Assembly (NCBI GenBank): GCA_019637395.1 | Contig: JAHBVR010000005.1 | Span: 129,312-193,311 of the forward strand | DNA length: 64,000 nt | Source: Vulcanimicrobiota bacterium | Lineage (GTDB): Bacteria > Vulcanimicrobiota > Xenobia > Xenobiales > JADMJV01 | Direction of reading: 5' to 3' | Part shown: in pieces, positions 1 to 7,972 of the stretch | Numbering within the stretch: position 1 is the stretch's first letter | Layout: each line of letters opens with the position of its first letter | Notes under the pieces: model-generated | What the model saw: the letters and a program-made list of their open reading frames with translations, nothing else | Told to the model about the DNA's origin: nothing | Database searches by the model: none | Position numbers and translations under genes: made by a program

Positions 1-1
1 G

Positions 2-553
2 GATGAGAAGATGGGCAAGGCCTGGCAGGAAAAGCATCCCAACAACAACCTTTACGTCCCGCGCTCACCCGATTTTGTGGAGAGCCTGCCCGATAGCAGC
101 AAGGAAATGCCCCGTCTTTTGAGCGAGGAAGAGTTGCTGGCCGGAGCCTCTTACAAAGGCCAGAAGCCGACCGCCCAGCCCAGCGGCTATATGACGAGAA
201 GCGCCGACAACGGCACCTTCCGCGTCACCTTGAATGACGTAAAACTGGCCGAAGCTCTCAAGGGCATGCAGCCGCCCCTTTACCCCCGGGCGGGCAACAA
301 GTTCTGCGTGGTCAAGCTGAGTTTGCAGAACGTGACCAAAAAGCGCCAGCGGCCCGGCTGGTTTGCGGTGCGTGGCCAGGACGGCAGTCCTTATCCGGCC
401 AATCAGTATTATTCGCAGTTCTCGCAAGGCGAGATGGCTCCCAATGAAACCAACGTGGGCTTCCTGATTTTCGAGATTCCTATGTCGGTCTCTCCGGTTG
501 GTCTCGACGTGCTGGTTAGCCCGGCTCTCGGTCTCAGTCTTCTCTACCGCTAA
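2..553 (+). CDS. DUF4352-like domain protein (5' end probably outside window)
   Basis: The reading frame is open from the left window edge to a TAA at 551-553, and the first ATG (position 11) has no convincing ribosome binding site, so the gene probably starts upstream. The last 115 residues look like a DUF4352/telokin-like beta-sandwich: a strand reading FRVTLNDVKLAE, then NKFCVVKLSLQNVTKK, then a surface loop with NQYYSQF, and a closing block GFLIFEIP. In this family the domain sits on secreted or lipoprotein-anchored proteins and has no assigned enzyme activity. Five bases separate it from corA downstream, which suggests co-transcription. The domain call is by pattern only; the function is unknown. 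Confidence 0.6.
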   Translation, partial: DEKMGKAWQEKHPNNNLYVPRSPDFVESLPDSSKEMPRLLSEEELLAGASYKGQKPTAQPSGYMTRSADNGTFRVTLNDVKLAEALKGMQPPLYPRAGNKFCVVKLSLQNVTKKRQRPGWFAVRGQDGSPYPANQYYSQFSQGEMAPNETNVGFLIFEIPMSVSPVGLDVLVSPALGLSLLYR

Positions 554-558
554 AAGCC

Positions 559-1659
559 GTGGGCCGCGGGAAAAAACGGCGCAGTCCTCATTGGACGCCG
601 GCCGGCACGCTGTGCATCGACCCTAACGCGCCTTTGCCTGAAGTCGACGTTATGGCCTACGGCAACCAGACCTTCTTTGAGAAACACTTAGAAGATCTCA
701 AGTGGGTCGAGGAAAACAAGGGCAAGTACCCGGTGCTTTGGATCAATGTGGACGGGCTGGGGGATTCCCACGTGGTCAGCGAGTTGGGGCGAATCTTTGG
801 TCTGCATAAGCTGGCCCTCGAAGATGTAGTGCACGGTAACCAGCGACCCAAGGTCGACATTTACGACGGGTATCTCTTTGTGAGTCTGCGCATGTTGTAC
901 CGCCTCGAGGGCCGGGTCGAGACCGAGCAGTTGAGCATTTTCCTGGGCAAGGACTTCGTGATCTCTTTCCAGGAGGGGATTCCCGGCGATTGCTTTGACC
1001 CGGTGCGCGAACGCTTGCGCCAGGAAGCCAGCAAACTGAGGGCCGGCCGTAGCGATTTCCTGGCCTACAACTTGATTGACGCGGTGGTGGACGCTTATTT
1101 TCCCCCTCTGGAAGACCTGGGCGAGCAACTCGAACACCTGGAAGACCGCGTGATAACCGACCCTTCCCGGGAAATCATTCAGGATATTCACTCGATCAAG
1201 CGCGACCTTCGGTTGCTTCGCCGGGCGGTGTGGCCGGTGCGCGAAATGCTCAACTCGCTGATGCGCGAGGAAACTCCCCTGATCACTCATGAGACCAGGA
1301 TTTTCTTGCGCGATTGCTACGACCATTGCGTCCAGGTGGTCGACCTGCTCGAGAATTATCGAGAGATCGGCTCCAGCCTCATGGATATCTATTTGAGTTC
1401 CCTCAGCAACAAGATGAACGAAGTGATGAAAGTGCTCACCATCATTACCACTATTTTCGTGCCCTTGACCTTTGTGGCCGGGGTTTACGGTATGAACTTC
1501 AATACCGAAAAATCTCCCTGGAACATGCCGGAGCTGAACAACTACTACGGCTACCCCTTTTGCTGGTTGGTCATGCTGATGATCGCCGGCGCCGAAATTT
1601 ACTACTTCTGGCGTAGGGGTTGGATCTGGGAGCGCAAGAGAGCTAACGTATCCAAATAG
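559..1659 (+). CDS. corA: CorA-family magnesium/divalent cation transporter
   Basis: A 366-residue CorA family protein, the pentameric inner-membrane channel for Mg2+ (also Co2+ or Ni2+). The N-terminal cytoplasmic alpha/beta domain carries the family block LEDVVHGNQRPKVDIYDGYLF (around residues 92-112). A long helical stalk follows at about 180-300. Two C-terminal membrane helices flank the selectivity signature YGMNF (about residues 311-315), the hallmark GMN motif, and the C-terminus is basic (RRGWIWERKR), as is usual. The GTG start at 559 keeps the whole conserved N-terminal domain. Its 3' end overlaps the convergent chromate-transporter gene by 17 bases. Confidence 0.95.
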   Translation: MGRGKKRRSPHWTPAGTLCIDPNAPLPEVDVMAYGNQTFFEKHLEDLKWVEENKGKYPVLWINVDGLGDSHVVSELGRIFGLHKLALEDVVHGNQRPKVDIYDGYLFVSLRMLYRLEGRVETEQLSIFLGKDFVISFQEGIPGDCFDPVRERLRQEASKLRAGRSDFLAYNLIDAVVDAYFPPLEDLGEQLEHLEDRVITDPSREIIQDIHSIKRDLRLLRRAVWPVREMLNSLMREETPLITHETRIFLRDCYDHCVQVVDLLENYREIGSSLMDIYLSSLSNKMNEVMKVLTIITTIFVPLTFVAGVYGMNFNTEKSPWNMPELNNYYGYPFCWLVMLMIAGAEIYYFWRRGWIWERKRANVSK

Positions 1660-2164
1660 CCCCGATCAGAGCGCAGGCCGCCACCATCCAGATGGGGTTC
1701 CACCTGGGCCGCAAGACCAACCAGAGCAATCCGCTCAGACTCAAGCCCCATTGGGCCGCCGGCAGGGCGAAGCTGGTGGCCGTGCTCATGGCTCCGGCCG
1801 TCAGCATTCCCGCCACGATAGGGACCAGGGCTTTGCGGGTGGCCTTCATCCAGGCGGGCGCCTGAGTCGAGCCGGTGCGGCCGATTTGATGGAGTAAGAA
1901 GGTGGTGGGTAAGGCCCAGGCCAGACCGGCCAGGCAGGCGCCCGGCGCTCCGGCCAGGCGGTATCCCAGCAGACTGAGGAAGATGGCGTTGGGCCCGGGC
2001 GCTCCCACCGCCAGCGAATAGGTGCGCGAGAAATCCTCGTTGCTCAGCAAGTGGTGCTGGCTGACCAGGCTGTTTTGCAGGGAGGACAACACCGCCGCCA
2101 GCCCGCCAAAAGACAGCGCTCCGGCCATGAAGATATCCAGGAACATCTGCAGTTCAGGTCTCAC
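1643..2164 (-). CDS. chrA: Chromate transporter, second half-size subunit (CHR domain)
   Basis: A 173-residue hydrophobic protein with one CHR (chromate transport) domain: an N-terminal FMAGALSFGG motif, then the conserved loop AVGAPGPNAIFLSLLGY, then several membrane helices. It starts at GTG 2164, overlapping the TGA of the upstream half-size gene by four bases (GTGA), so the two are translationally coupled. Short-chain CHR proteins are known to work as heteromeric pairs that replace the fused long-chain ChrA. The substrate may be chromate or another oxyanion; the sequence does not decide. The 3' end overlaps corA on the other strand. Confidence 0.85.
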   Translation of the reverse strand: MRPELQMFLDIFMAGALSFGGLAAVLSSLQNSLVSQHHLLSNEDFSRTYSLAVGAPGPNAIFLSLLGYRLAGAPGACLAGLAWALPTTFLLHQIGRTGSTQAPAWMKATRKALVPIVAGMLTAGAMSTATSFALPAAQWGLSLSGLLWLVLRPRWNPIWMVAACALIGAIWIR

Positions 2165-2703
2165 GGACGGCCTCCCCAGCGGCGCAGGGCCAGGCTGAGC
2201 AGAGCGCCGCCAGGCAGTACCGTCCACAGGGGCGCTTTCAGGAAAAAGATGGCCAGACAGGCTCCGAAAGCCAGCAGGTAGTCCGCGAAAGTCCATTGGC
2301 TCAGGTTCAACTTGGTGGCCGAGTAGAGAATCAGGGCGGTGGCGGCGCATTGCAAGCCTTGCAGGGCGCCGCGCACGGCCGGCTCGTCCTGATAATACTC
2401 GTAGGTGGTTCCCAGACCGATCATGACCAGCGAGCCAGGCACGACCAGGCACAGATAAGCTGTTACCAAACCGGCCAGACCGCGCAGGCGGCGGGCAATC
2501 TCCAGGCCTACGTTGGAGGCATTTCCCCCTGGAGCAAGGCTGGCGGTAGCGTTGATGTCGGCGAATTCTTCTTCGTTCAGCCAACCGTGTTTGGAGACGG
2601 CCAGATGATAGAAGCGGCCCTGCAGTCCTCCTCCGAAGCCGGTGATGCCGATTAGAAAATACTCACGAAGAATCAGGCTCAAAGCTACCTTGGCGGGCTG
2701 CAT
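2161..2703 (-). CDS. chrA: Chromate transporter, first half-size subunit (CHR domain)
   Basis: A 180-residue integral membrane protein with one CHR domain. Visible marks are the N-terminal motif GITGFGGGLQGRFY (about residues 19-32), the loop SLAPGGNASNVGLEIARRLRG matching the conserved family loop, and four or more hydrophobic helices. It is the first gene of a two-gene minus-strand operon encoding the amino-terminal-type half of a split chromate transporter. The ATG at 2703 lies only 6 bases from the ATG of the oppositely oriented gene at 2710. That spacing is one reason to suspect that the divergent gene starts further downstream. Confidence 0.87.
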   Translation of the reverse strand: MQPAKVALSLILREYFLIGITGFGGGLQGRFYHLAVSKHGWLNEEEFADINATASLAPGGNASNVGLEIARRLRGLAGLVTAYLCLVVPGSLVMIGLGTTYEYYQDEPAVRGALQGLQCAATALILYSATKLNLSQWTFADYLLAFGACLAIFFLKAPLWTVLPGGALLSLALRRWGGRP

Positions 2704-2709
2704 AGCAGT

Positions 2710-3507
2710 ATGTTAGCCTTGACGACGGAGTTTCCCGGACATTTTCAGGGAAATTTATTTGCGGCTCGTTTAAATAACAACGTGACCAAACTCCAGGCTC
2801 CTGCCGGCCCTCAGATACCCAAGACCACTCTGCGCAGTGCCGCTCCACCTTCCGAATCGGAAACTCCACCGCCCGCCGACGGCGACAGCCTCGAACTTGG
2901 AGTCCACAAAACCGTTTCCCAGCACCTGGGCAACGCCGGCTTTGGAATCAGCTCGGTGGCCGCCTTCGGAGACGGACTTAACGCGCTGATGAATACTGCC
3001 GCCCAAATTCCCGGGTCCGAACTGGTTCCTGGTTTGAACGTGGGCGTGGCGGCGGTGGAGGGTTACAACTCCATCAAAAAGCTGCGCGAGCACGAGCCTA
3101 TCGTGGCGGCCACCTCGGCCGGCAACGCCCTGGGCACCATGGGGACCTTCCTGGGTCAGGTGGCTGCCGGCCACGCCCTGGTGGGTTGGCAGGTGGGCAG
3201 CAGCACGGCCGTGCTGGGCGTGGGCGCCGGCTTCGGAGTGCTGGCCGGCAGCCTGGGTATCGCCGCCGGCGTGGCCGAAATCAAGAAGGGTCACGAAACC
3301 CACAGCGCTCGAACCAGCGCCATGGGTTGCCTGGATATCAGTTCGGGCGTGGTCTCGCTGACCGGCGCCGCCGCGATGGCCGGCGGGGCCGCTCCTCTGG
3401 GAGTCGGTTTATTGATGCTGGCCAACCTGGTTGACCTGGCCGGCATTGGGGTTGACTATCTATGGAAAAAATGGACCCGCCCGAAGCAGACACACGTGGA
3501 TTACTGA
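2710..3507 (+). CDS. Gly/Ala-rich hydrophobic protein with Pro-rich leader, unknown function
   Basis: A 265-residue protein I do not recognise. From the ATG at 2710 the first 24 residues are unlike the rest. A GTG at 2782 would give a start reading MTKLQAPAGPQIPK, which fits the leader style of other genes here and leaves about 78 bases for a promoter (TTGACG at 2719-2724); I prefer it, though its ribosome binding site is weak. The leader contains LRSAAPP, also present at the N-terminus of the convergent SecA-like protein. Residues about 90-255 form long Gly/Ala/Val-rich amphipathic or membrane stretches with small-residue spacing, ending in a basic WKKWTRPK tail. There is no Sec signal peptide. 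It resembles in composition the protein at 34014-35063. The 3' end overlaps the SecA-like gene by 7 bases. Confidence 0.6.
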   Translation: MLALTTEFPGHFQGNLFAARLNNNVTKLQAPAGPQIPKTTLRSAAPPSESETPPPADGDSLELGVHKTVSQHLGNAGFGISSVAAFGDGLNALMNTAAQIPGSELVPGLNVGVAAVEGYNSIKKLREHEPIVAATSAGNALGTMGTFLGQVAAGHALVGWQVGSSTAVLGVGAGFGVLAGSLGIAAGVAEIKKGHETHSARTSAMGCLDISSGVVSLTGAAAMAGGAAPLGVGLLMLANLVDLAGIGVDYLWKKWTRPKQTHVDY

Positions 3508-5999
3508 GGCGGGGGCGGAGCCATCGGGCGAGCCGAGAGGAATCCGTGCAAAGTACGCGCGGCCACGCCGTCGAGCATCGACTCAAAGGCTTCGTGGGCC
3601 TTCTTCTCGTACATCTGCAGCGGGTTTTCTTCTTGCGAAGCCTCCCAGCGATTGCCTTCACGCAGTTCGTCTAGCCTGGAAATCTGCTCCATCCACTCTC
3701 GGTCCAGGGCGCGCAGGTAAACGGCCGAGAGAATTTGCGGCAGCACAGAGCCCATTTGCCTGCCCTGCTCAGACACCGCTTTCTCCAACTCGACTTTGAG
3801 CCAGCCTTTCTGGGTCGACGCTTCTATCGGGGGCTGCGGATAGCCCAACAGGTAATTGGCTTCCTGATTGCGCTTGGACGGATCCACGTCATTCATGCGA
3901 GACTCATAACGTTCGACCGCCTTGTCGATCCATTCGGGAAGTTCGTCCTTGAGTTCGATTCCGTCCAGAGCGGCGTCGCGGGCCGCGTAAACCAGCCCGC
4001 GTTGCTTATTCACCACTCCATCATACTTGAGGCTAAATTCGCGGAGCTCCAGGCTCTTGTCGTCGGCGTGCTGCTGGGCGCGGCGCACCATCTCCTCCGG
4101 CTCCAGCTTCGCCTTGGAGTCCAGGTGTAGGCGGAAAAGTTCATCTTCTTTACTCAGATAGAACTGGCTGGAGCCCGGGTCGCCTTGGCGACCGGCGCGG
4201 CCGGCCAGTTGCTCGTCGATGCGGCGCGCTTCGTGGCGCTCACTGCCGAGCACGGCCAGGCCACCGAGGGCAACCACCTGAGCCTTCTGGTTGGCGTCGG
4301 CACCCAGTTTGATATCGGTACCGCGACCGGCCATGTTGGTGGCTACCGTGACCGCTCCCAGATGGCCGGCCCTGGCGATAATATCGGCCTCGGCCGGGAT
4401 ATTCTTGGCGTTGAGCACCTGGTGAGGAATACCCCGCTCCTTGAGCATGCGCGAAAAGTCTTCGGAGCGCTCGATAGAGCGGGTTCCCAGCAAGACGGGC
4501 CGCCCTGACTTGTGGAGTCTGGCCACTTCATCGGCCAGCGCTCGATCGCGCTCTTTACCGGTATTGAACATCAGATCCGGCAGATCTTGACGAATCACAG
4601 GCTTGTGGGTAGGCACCGTCTGCACGTCAAGTCCATAGACCTGTCCAAATTCCTGGCGTGAGGACAGGCCCGTGCCCGTCATGCCGGCCAGTTTTCCATA
4701 CATGCGCAGGTAATTCGGATAGGTGATCGAGGCCATGGTCAGCATTCCGTCGCCCGGAACCAATCCTTCGGAGGCTTCAATGGCCTGGTGCAGCCCTTCG
4801 GAGAAACGATGACCCGGCTTGGGACGGCCGGTGAATTCGTCGATGAGGACGACTTCCTGGCCGGTGTTGAGGTAGTGTACGCCGGGCTGGAACAGAGCCC
4901 GCGCCTGCACGGCCGACTGCAAATAGGAAACGAGTTCTTCGTTCTTGGCGCTGTAGAGGTCGCCCAGGCCCAAGATTTTTTCGACTCGGTCCAGGCCTTC
5001 TTCGGTCAGCCAGGCCTGACGGGTCTTCTTGTCCGACTGAAAATCCACGCCTTCCTTCAGATGTTTGACCACGGTGGCCATGACGCGGGCGGGCTTGGGG
5101 TCCTCGGGCAGGTTGGAGGAAATCACCAGCGGTGTGTTGGCTTCATCCAGCAGCACCTTGTCGGCCTCGTCCACCAGCGCGAAGACCTTCGAAAGATCGC
5201 GGCTGACGCGCTGGTCGGGATTTTGGGTAAGGTGGTCCTCCAGGTATTGGAAGCCGAACTCCGAGGCGGTGCCGTAGACCACGTCGCATTGGTTGGCCGC
5301 CTGGCGCTGACCGTCGGGAAGGTCTCGGGAAACCACGCTGCTGCTCAAGCCCAGCCGGATGAAGACCGGCTCCAGCGTATCGCGGTCGCGTTGCGCCAGA
5401 TAGTCGTTGGCCGTGATGATATGCACCCCATCACCGCTCAGGGCGTGCAAATAGGCGGGCATAACCTCCATCAGGGTCTTGCCCTCGCCCGTCTTCATCT
5501 CCACGATGCAGCCCTGATGGGCCAGGGCGGCGCCCAGCACCTGCTTGTCATTGGCGCTCAGCCCGGTGGCGCGGCGCGCCGTTTCACGGGCCACCGCATA
5601 GGCTTCGACCAGCAGGTCGTCCAATGAGGCTCCGGCTTTCAGGCGCTGGCGGAACTCCTGAGTTTTGGCCTTGAGTTGCTCGTCACTGAAGGCCTGTATG
5701 GAAGTGCCCAGCGCCAAAACGTCTCGGGCTGCTCGTTGGGCTTTCTCAAGCTGGGAAGTGCGGCCGCTTAACCAATCGACCAGGCTGCCGCCCAGACCGG
5801 TCAGCTTGCCCAGCGTTTGGCTGAGGGTGCTGACCAGCCCCTGAGTCGGTGAGGCTTGCGTGATCGCCGGAAAGGCAGGCGCGGAGGTCACCGTGGGAAC
5901 GGTGCCTCCGTAACCATCTGCTGGCTTCGAAGGAGCCGCCGCCTGTTTGACGGGCGGCGGGGCCGCCGAGCGCAACCGACTCTGCGGATTGATTTTCAA
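3501..5999 (-). CDS. secA: SecA-like preprotein translocase ATPase, divergent (SecA2-type?)
   Basis: An 832-residue SecA-family DEAD motor. It has the Walker A-type motif MKTGEGKTL (about 168-176), the nucleotide-domain motif VDEADKVLLDEANTPL, the second motor block TDIKLGADAN, and GRAGRQGDPGSSQFYLS with Arg fingers. The C-terminal scaffold is present but altered (LDREWMEQISRLDELREG). Two features set it apart from housekeeping SecA: about 75 extra N-terminal residues, disordered and Pro/Ala/Ser-rich, and no C-terminal zinc motif, the protein ending in APPPPQ instead. The start is TTG 5999, with AAGGA 7 bases upstream. It lies 10 bases after the surface-type gene 6010-6594, so the two form an operon, suggesting an accessory SecA dedicated to that substrate. 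It could instead be the only SecA of a divergent lineage; the window cannot tell. Confidence 0.85.
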   Translation of the reverse strand: MKINPQSRLRSAAPPPVKQAAAPSKPADGYGGTVPTVTSAPAFPAITQASPTQGLVSTLSQTLGKLTGLGGSLVDWLSGRTSQLEKAQRAARDVLALGTSIQAFSDEQLKAKTQEFRQRLKAGASLDDLLVEAYAVARETARRATGLSANDKQVLGAALAHQGCIVEMKTGEGKTLMEVMPAYLHALSGDGVHIITANDYLAQRDRDTLEPVFIRLGLSSSVVSRDLPDGQRQAANQCDVVYGTASEFGFQYLEDHLTQNPDQRVSRDLSKVFALVDEADKVLLDEANTPLVISSNLPEDPKPARVMATVVKHLKEGVDFQSDKKTRQAWLTEEGLDRVEKILGLGDLYSAKNEELVSYLQSAVQARALFQPGVHYLNTGQEVVLIDEFTGRPKPGHRFSEGLHQAIEASEGLVPGDGMLTMASITYPNYLRMYGKLAGMTGTGLSSRQEFGQVYGLDVQTVPTHKPVIRQDLPDLMFNTGKERDRALADEVARLHKSGRPVLLGTRSIERSEDFSRMLKERGIPHQVLNAKNIPAEADIIARAGHLGAVTVATNMAGRGTDIKLGADANQKAQVVALGGLAVLGSERHEARRIDEQLAGRAGRQGDPGSSQFYLSKEDELFRLHLDSKAKLEPEEMVRRAQQHADDKSLELREFSLKYDGVVNKQRGLVYAARDAALDGIELKDELPEWIDKAVERYESRMNDVDPSKRNQEANYLLGYPQPPIEASTQKGWLKVELEKAVSEQGRQMGSVLPQILSAVYLRALDREWMEQISRLDELREGNRWEASQEENPLQMYEKKAHEAFESMLDGVAARTLHGFLSARPMAPPPPQ

Positions 6000-6009
6000 G
6001 AAGAGATCC

Positions 6010-6594
6010 TTACCAGGTGCGGCACTGGTAGTGATCGGTGGAGACGTACCAGCCGCCCTGCGAGTTGGGACAGATCAGTCTTCCATAGTTATCGTAGAAG
6101 GGCTGCTGCACCTGCTGCGGATATTGCGGGTACTGGGGCTGGGTGGGCGGATAGTAGACGGGCGGGGGAGCCTGGTTGGCGATGGCGCCGCCGATGATGG
6201 CTCCGAGAATGACGCCGCCGATAACGGCCCCGGCGTTGTTGCCACCGCCGCGATGGTGGCGATGATTGTAGCCGTGGTTGTAACCGCCGCGGGGGCCATA
6301 GCCGCCGTTGCGATAGCGAGTTTGGGCCTGGGCGCTGCCGGCGCCGAACAGACTGACGGCGGCCGTGGCCAGGCCGGTGGCGGCCAGAACGGCTTTGCTG
6401 GTGCCGGAGAGGCCGGTTTTGACCTCCTTGGACTCGGCGGCGGGGGCGTTTTCCTCGGCGCGAGCTTCGATGGTGCTCAGGTCCGGCAAAGAATCAAGGG
6501 GAGATTGAGGAGCTTCGGCCGGCGCGGCGGCGGGCTTGCCGGCCGGAAGCGAAGTCGTCCGAAGGGTGGGCTGGGAGTTAAGGGCGCTCAACAT
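6010..6594 (-). CDS. Putative exported glycine-zipper protein with long pre-signal leader
   Basis: A 194-residue protein in operon with the SecA-like gene. The start is ATG 6594, preceded by GGAGGT about 11 bases away; the longer upstream frame lacks this. The architecture is odd. About 60 residues of Pro/Ala/Ser-rich leader (LNSQPTLRTTSLPAGKPAAAP near the start) precede a signal-peptide-like hydrophobic stretch (KAVLAATGLATAAVSLFG) that ends in a signal-peptidase-like AQAQ site. Beyond that come a Gly/Tyr/His/Arg-rich region, a glycine-zipper-like helix (VIGGVILGAIIGGAIA), a Pro/Tyr/Gln-rich linker and a conserved-looking tail with two cysteines (NYGRLICPNSQGGWYVST). I infer an envelope or surface protein. 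The long pre-signal leader recalls the extended signals of SecA2 substrates, but no known substrate family is recognised. Confidence 0.7.
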   Translation of the reverse strand: MLSALNSQPTLRTTSLPAGKPAAAPAEAPQSPLDSLPDLSTIEARAEENAPAAESKEVKTGLSGTSKAVLAATGLATAAVSLFGAGSAQAQTRYRNGGYGPRGGYNHGYNHRHHRGGGNNAGAVIGGVILGAIIGGAIANQAPPPVYYPPTQPQYPQYPQQVQQPFYDNYGRLICPNSQGGWYVSTDHYQCRTW

Positions 6595-6702
6595 AACTGC
6601 GTGTGACCTCCAAACAGGTTCTATGTGTGTATGCTGGCAGTTTAGTCTCAGGAGCGAAAAAAGAGCTGAAGAACTTGTGAACAAACAGACGGGGGTGGAT
6701 GT

Positions 6703-7842
6703 TCAGTCCTTCAGGGCTTCGCGCAATGCATAGATGTTGGGTGTGACCATTTCGATGCCGGCCTCGTGGCAGCAGTCCAGGATGCGGCGGCGCAGGGCGG
6801 AGTAGATGTCGAGCATGCGCTCAGGACGGTTCACCGCCACATTGAGTTCATAGAGTACCCAGCTTCCTTCGAGTCTTTCGTGGAGCACGAAGGGCGCCGG
6901 CTGGAGGAGCCAGCCTCCCTCTTCGCCGGGCTGGCTGGCTGCCTGGAGCAGCACGTCCACCACTCGCTGAGCGGGGACCTCGTATCCCAGAGTGATGCCG
7001 ATGTGGAAGAGCAGGCCTCCTTCGCGGGCGCTACTGCTGTAGTTGACCACGTTCCCTCGCATGACGGTCTGGTTGGGAATGGTGATTTCCTCATTTTTGA
7101 AGTTGCGGATGCGGGTGACCAGCAGGGTGCGTTCCATCACCACTCCGGTGAACTCTCCGATCTTGACCACGTCCTGGATGTGAAAGGCGTTGCTGTAAGT
7201 GAGCGACAGACCACTGATGAGATTGGTCATGGCCTGCCCCGACCCCAGCGAGAGCAGGACGCCTACCAGGAACGAAGCTCCCCGGAAGACCGGAGAGGCG
7301 GCTCCGGGCAAAAGCGGGAGAATGATGGAGAAGGTCACCAGTAGCGTCAGGGCCAGCACGATCTGGCGGGTGGGCTGGGCCCAGTGGCGGCTAAAGCCGG
7401 GCAAGGTGACGTCTCCTCGTTCCACGGCGGAGAACAACAATTGATTGAGCTTCAGGACTCCCCGGGTCAGCAGCAAGGTAACCAGAATAGTGAGTAGATT
7501 CGGAAGATAGTTCCAGCAAGAGAGGAGAACGGAGAGCAGCCGTGTCTTGAGCCATTCAAGGGCCTGCCGGGCGATCTGGTCGGTTTCTGGATATTGGGTG
7601 CCGAGCAAAGTAAGCGCTACGCTCAACAAAGTCAGGCGTAAAGTCCAGTGCACCACCCGGAAACAGCCGCGCAGGCAACTGCGCAGCCAGCTGCCCGACA
7701 GTAAGGTTACTTTTTGCAGACGCAAGTCCTGAAGTCTGGGCTCGATCCGAGCCCGCAGGCGGCTGGAGAAGACGATGAAGCTCAGGTCCAGCACCAGCAA
7801 TGGTACCAGGGCCTGCAAAAGCAAGCGGGTGGCGGAATTCAC
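6703..7842 (-). CDS. mscS: MscS-family mechanosensitive channel
   Basis: A 379-residue small-conductance mechanosensitive channel homologue. N-terminal helices (about residues 1-190) are followed by the pore-lining helix, rich in Gly/Ser (LVGVLLSLGSGQAMTNLISG), and the cytoplasmic beta domain beginning FHIQDVVKIGEFTGVV, with the strongly conserved IPNQTVM block around 255-261. A C-terminal alpha/beta domain ends at residue 379. Such channels release solutes on hypo-osmotic shock. It is longer than E. coli MscS (286 residues) because of extra N-terminal helices. It has its own upstream region of about 130 bases and lies 108 bases before the surface-protein/SecA-like operon on the same strand. 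Confidence 0.93.
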   Translation of the reverse strand: MNSATRLLLQALVPLLVLDLSFIVFSSRLRARIEPRLQDLRLQKVTLLSGSWLRSCLRGCFRVVHWTLRLTLLSVALTLLGTQYPETDQIARQALEWLKTRLLSVLLSCWNYLPNLLTILVTLLLTRGVLKLNQLLFSAVERGDVTLPGFSRHWAQPTRQIVLALTLLVTFSIILPLLPGAASPVFRGASFLVGVLLSLGSGQAMTNLISGLSLTYSNAFHIQDVVKIGEFTGVVMERTLLVTRIRNFKNEEITIPNQTVMRGNVVNYSSSAREGGLLFHIGITLGYEVPAQRVVDVLLQAASQPGEEGGWLLQPAPFVLHERLEGSWVLYELNVAVNRPERMLDIYSALRRRILDCCHEAGIEMVTPNIYALREALKD

Positions 7843-7972
7843 CGGACGTGATTTCCAACTCCCGCCGGGGTCTCATTTTTTCAAACGAGAAAAAGTCGAC
7901 TACCATGCATTCGAGATCGTCTCCGAGACGGGGATATTTTGTTGGGAAGCGCTCCCACGCGAACCTTAATTC

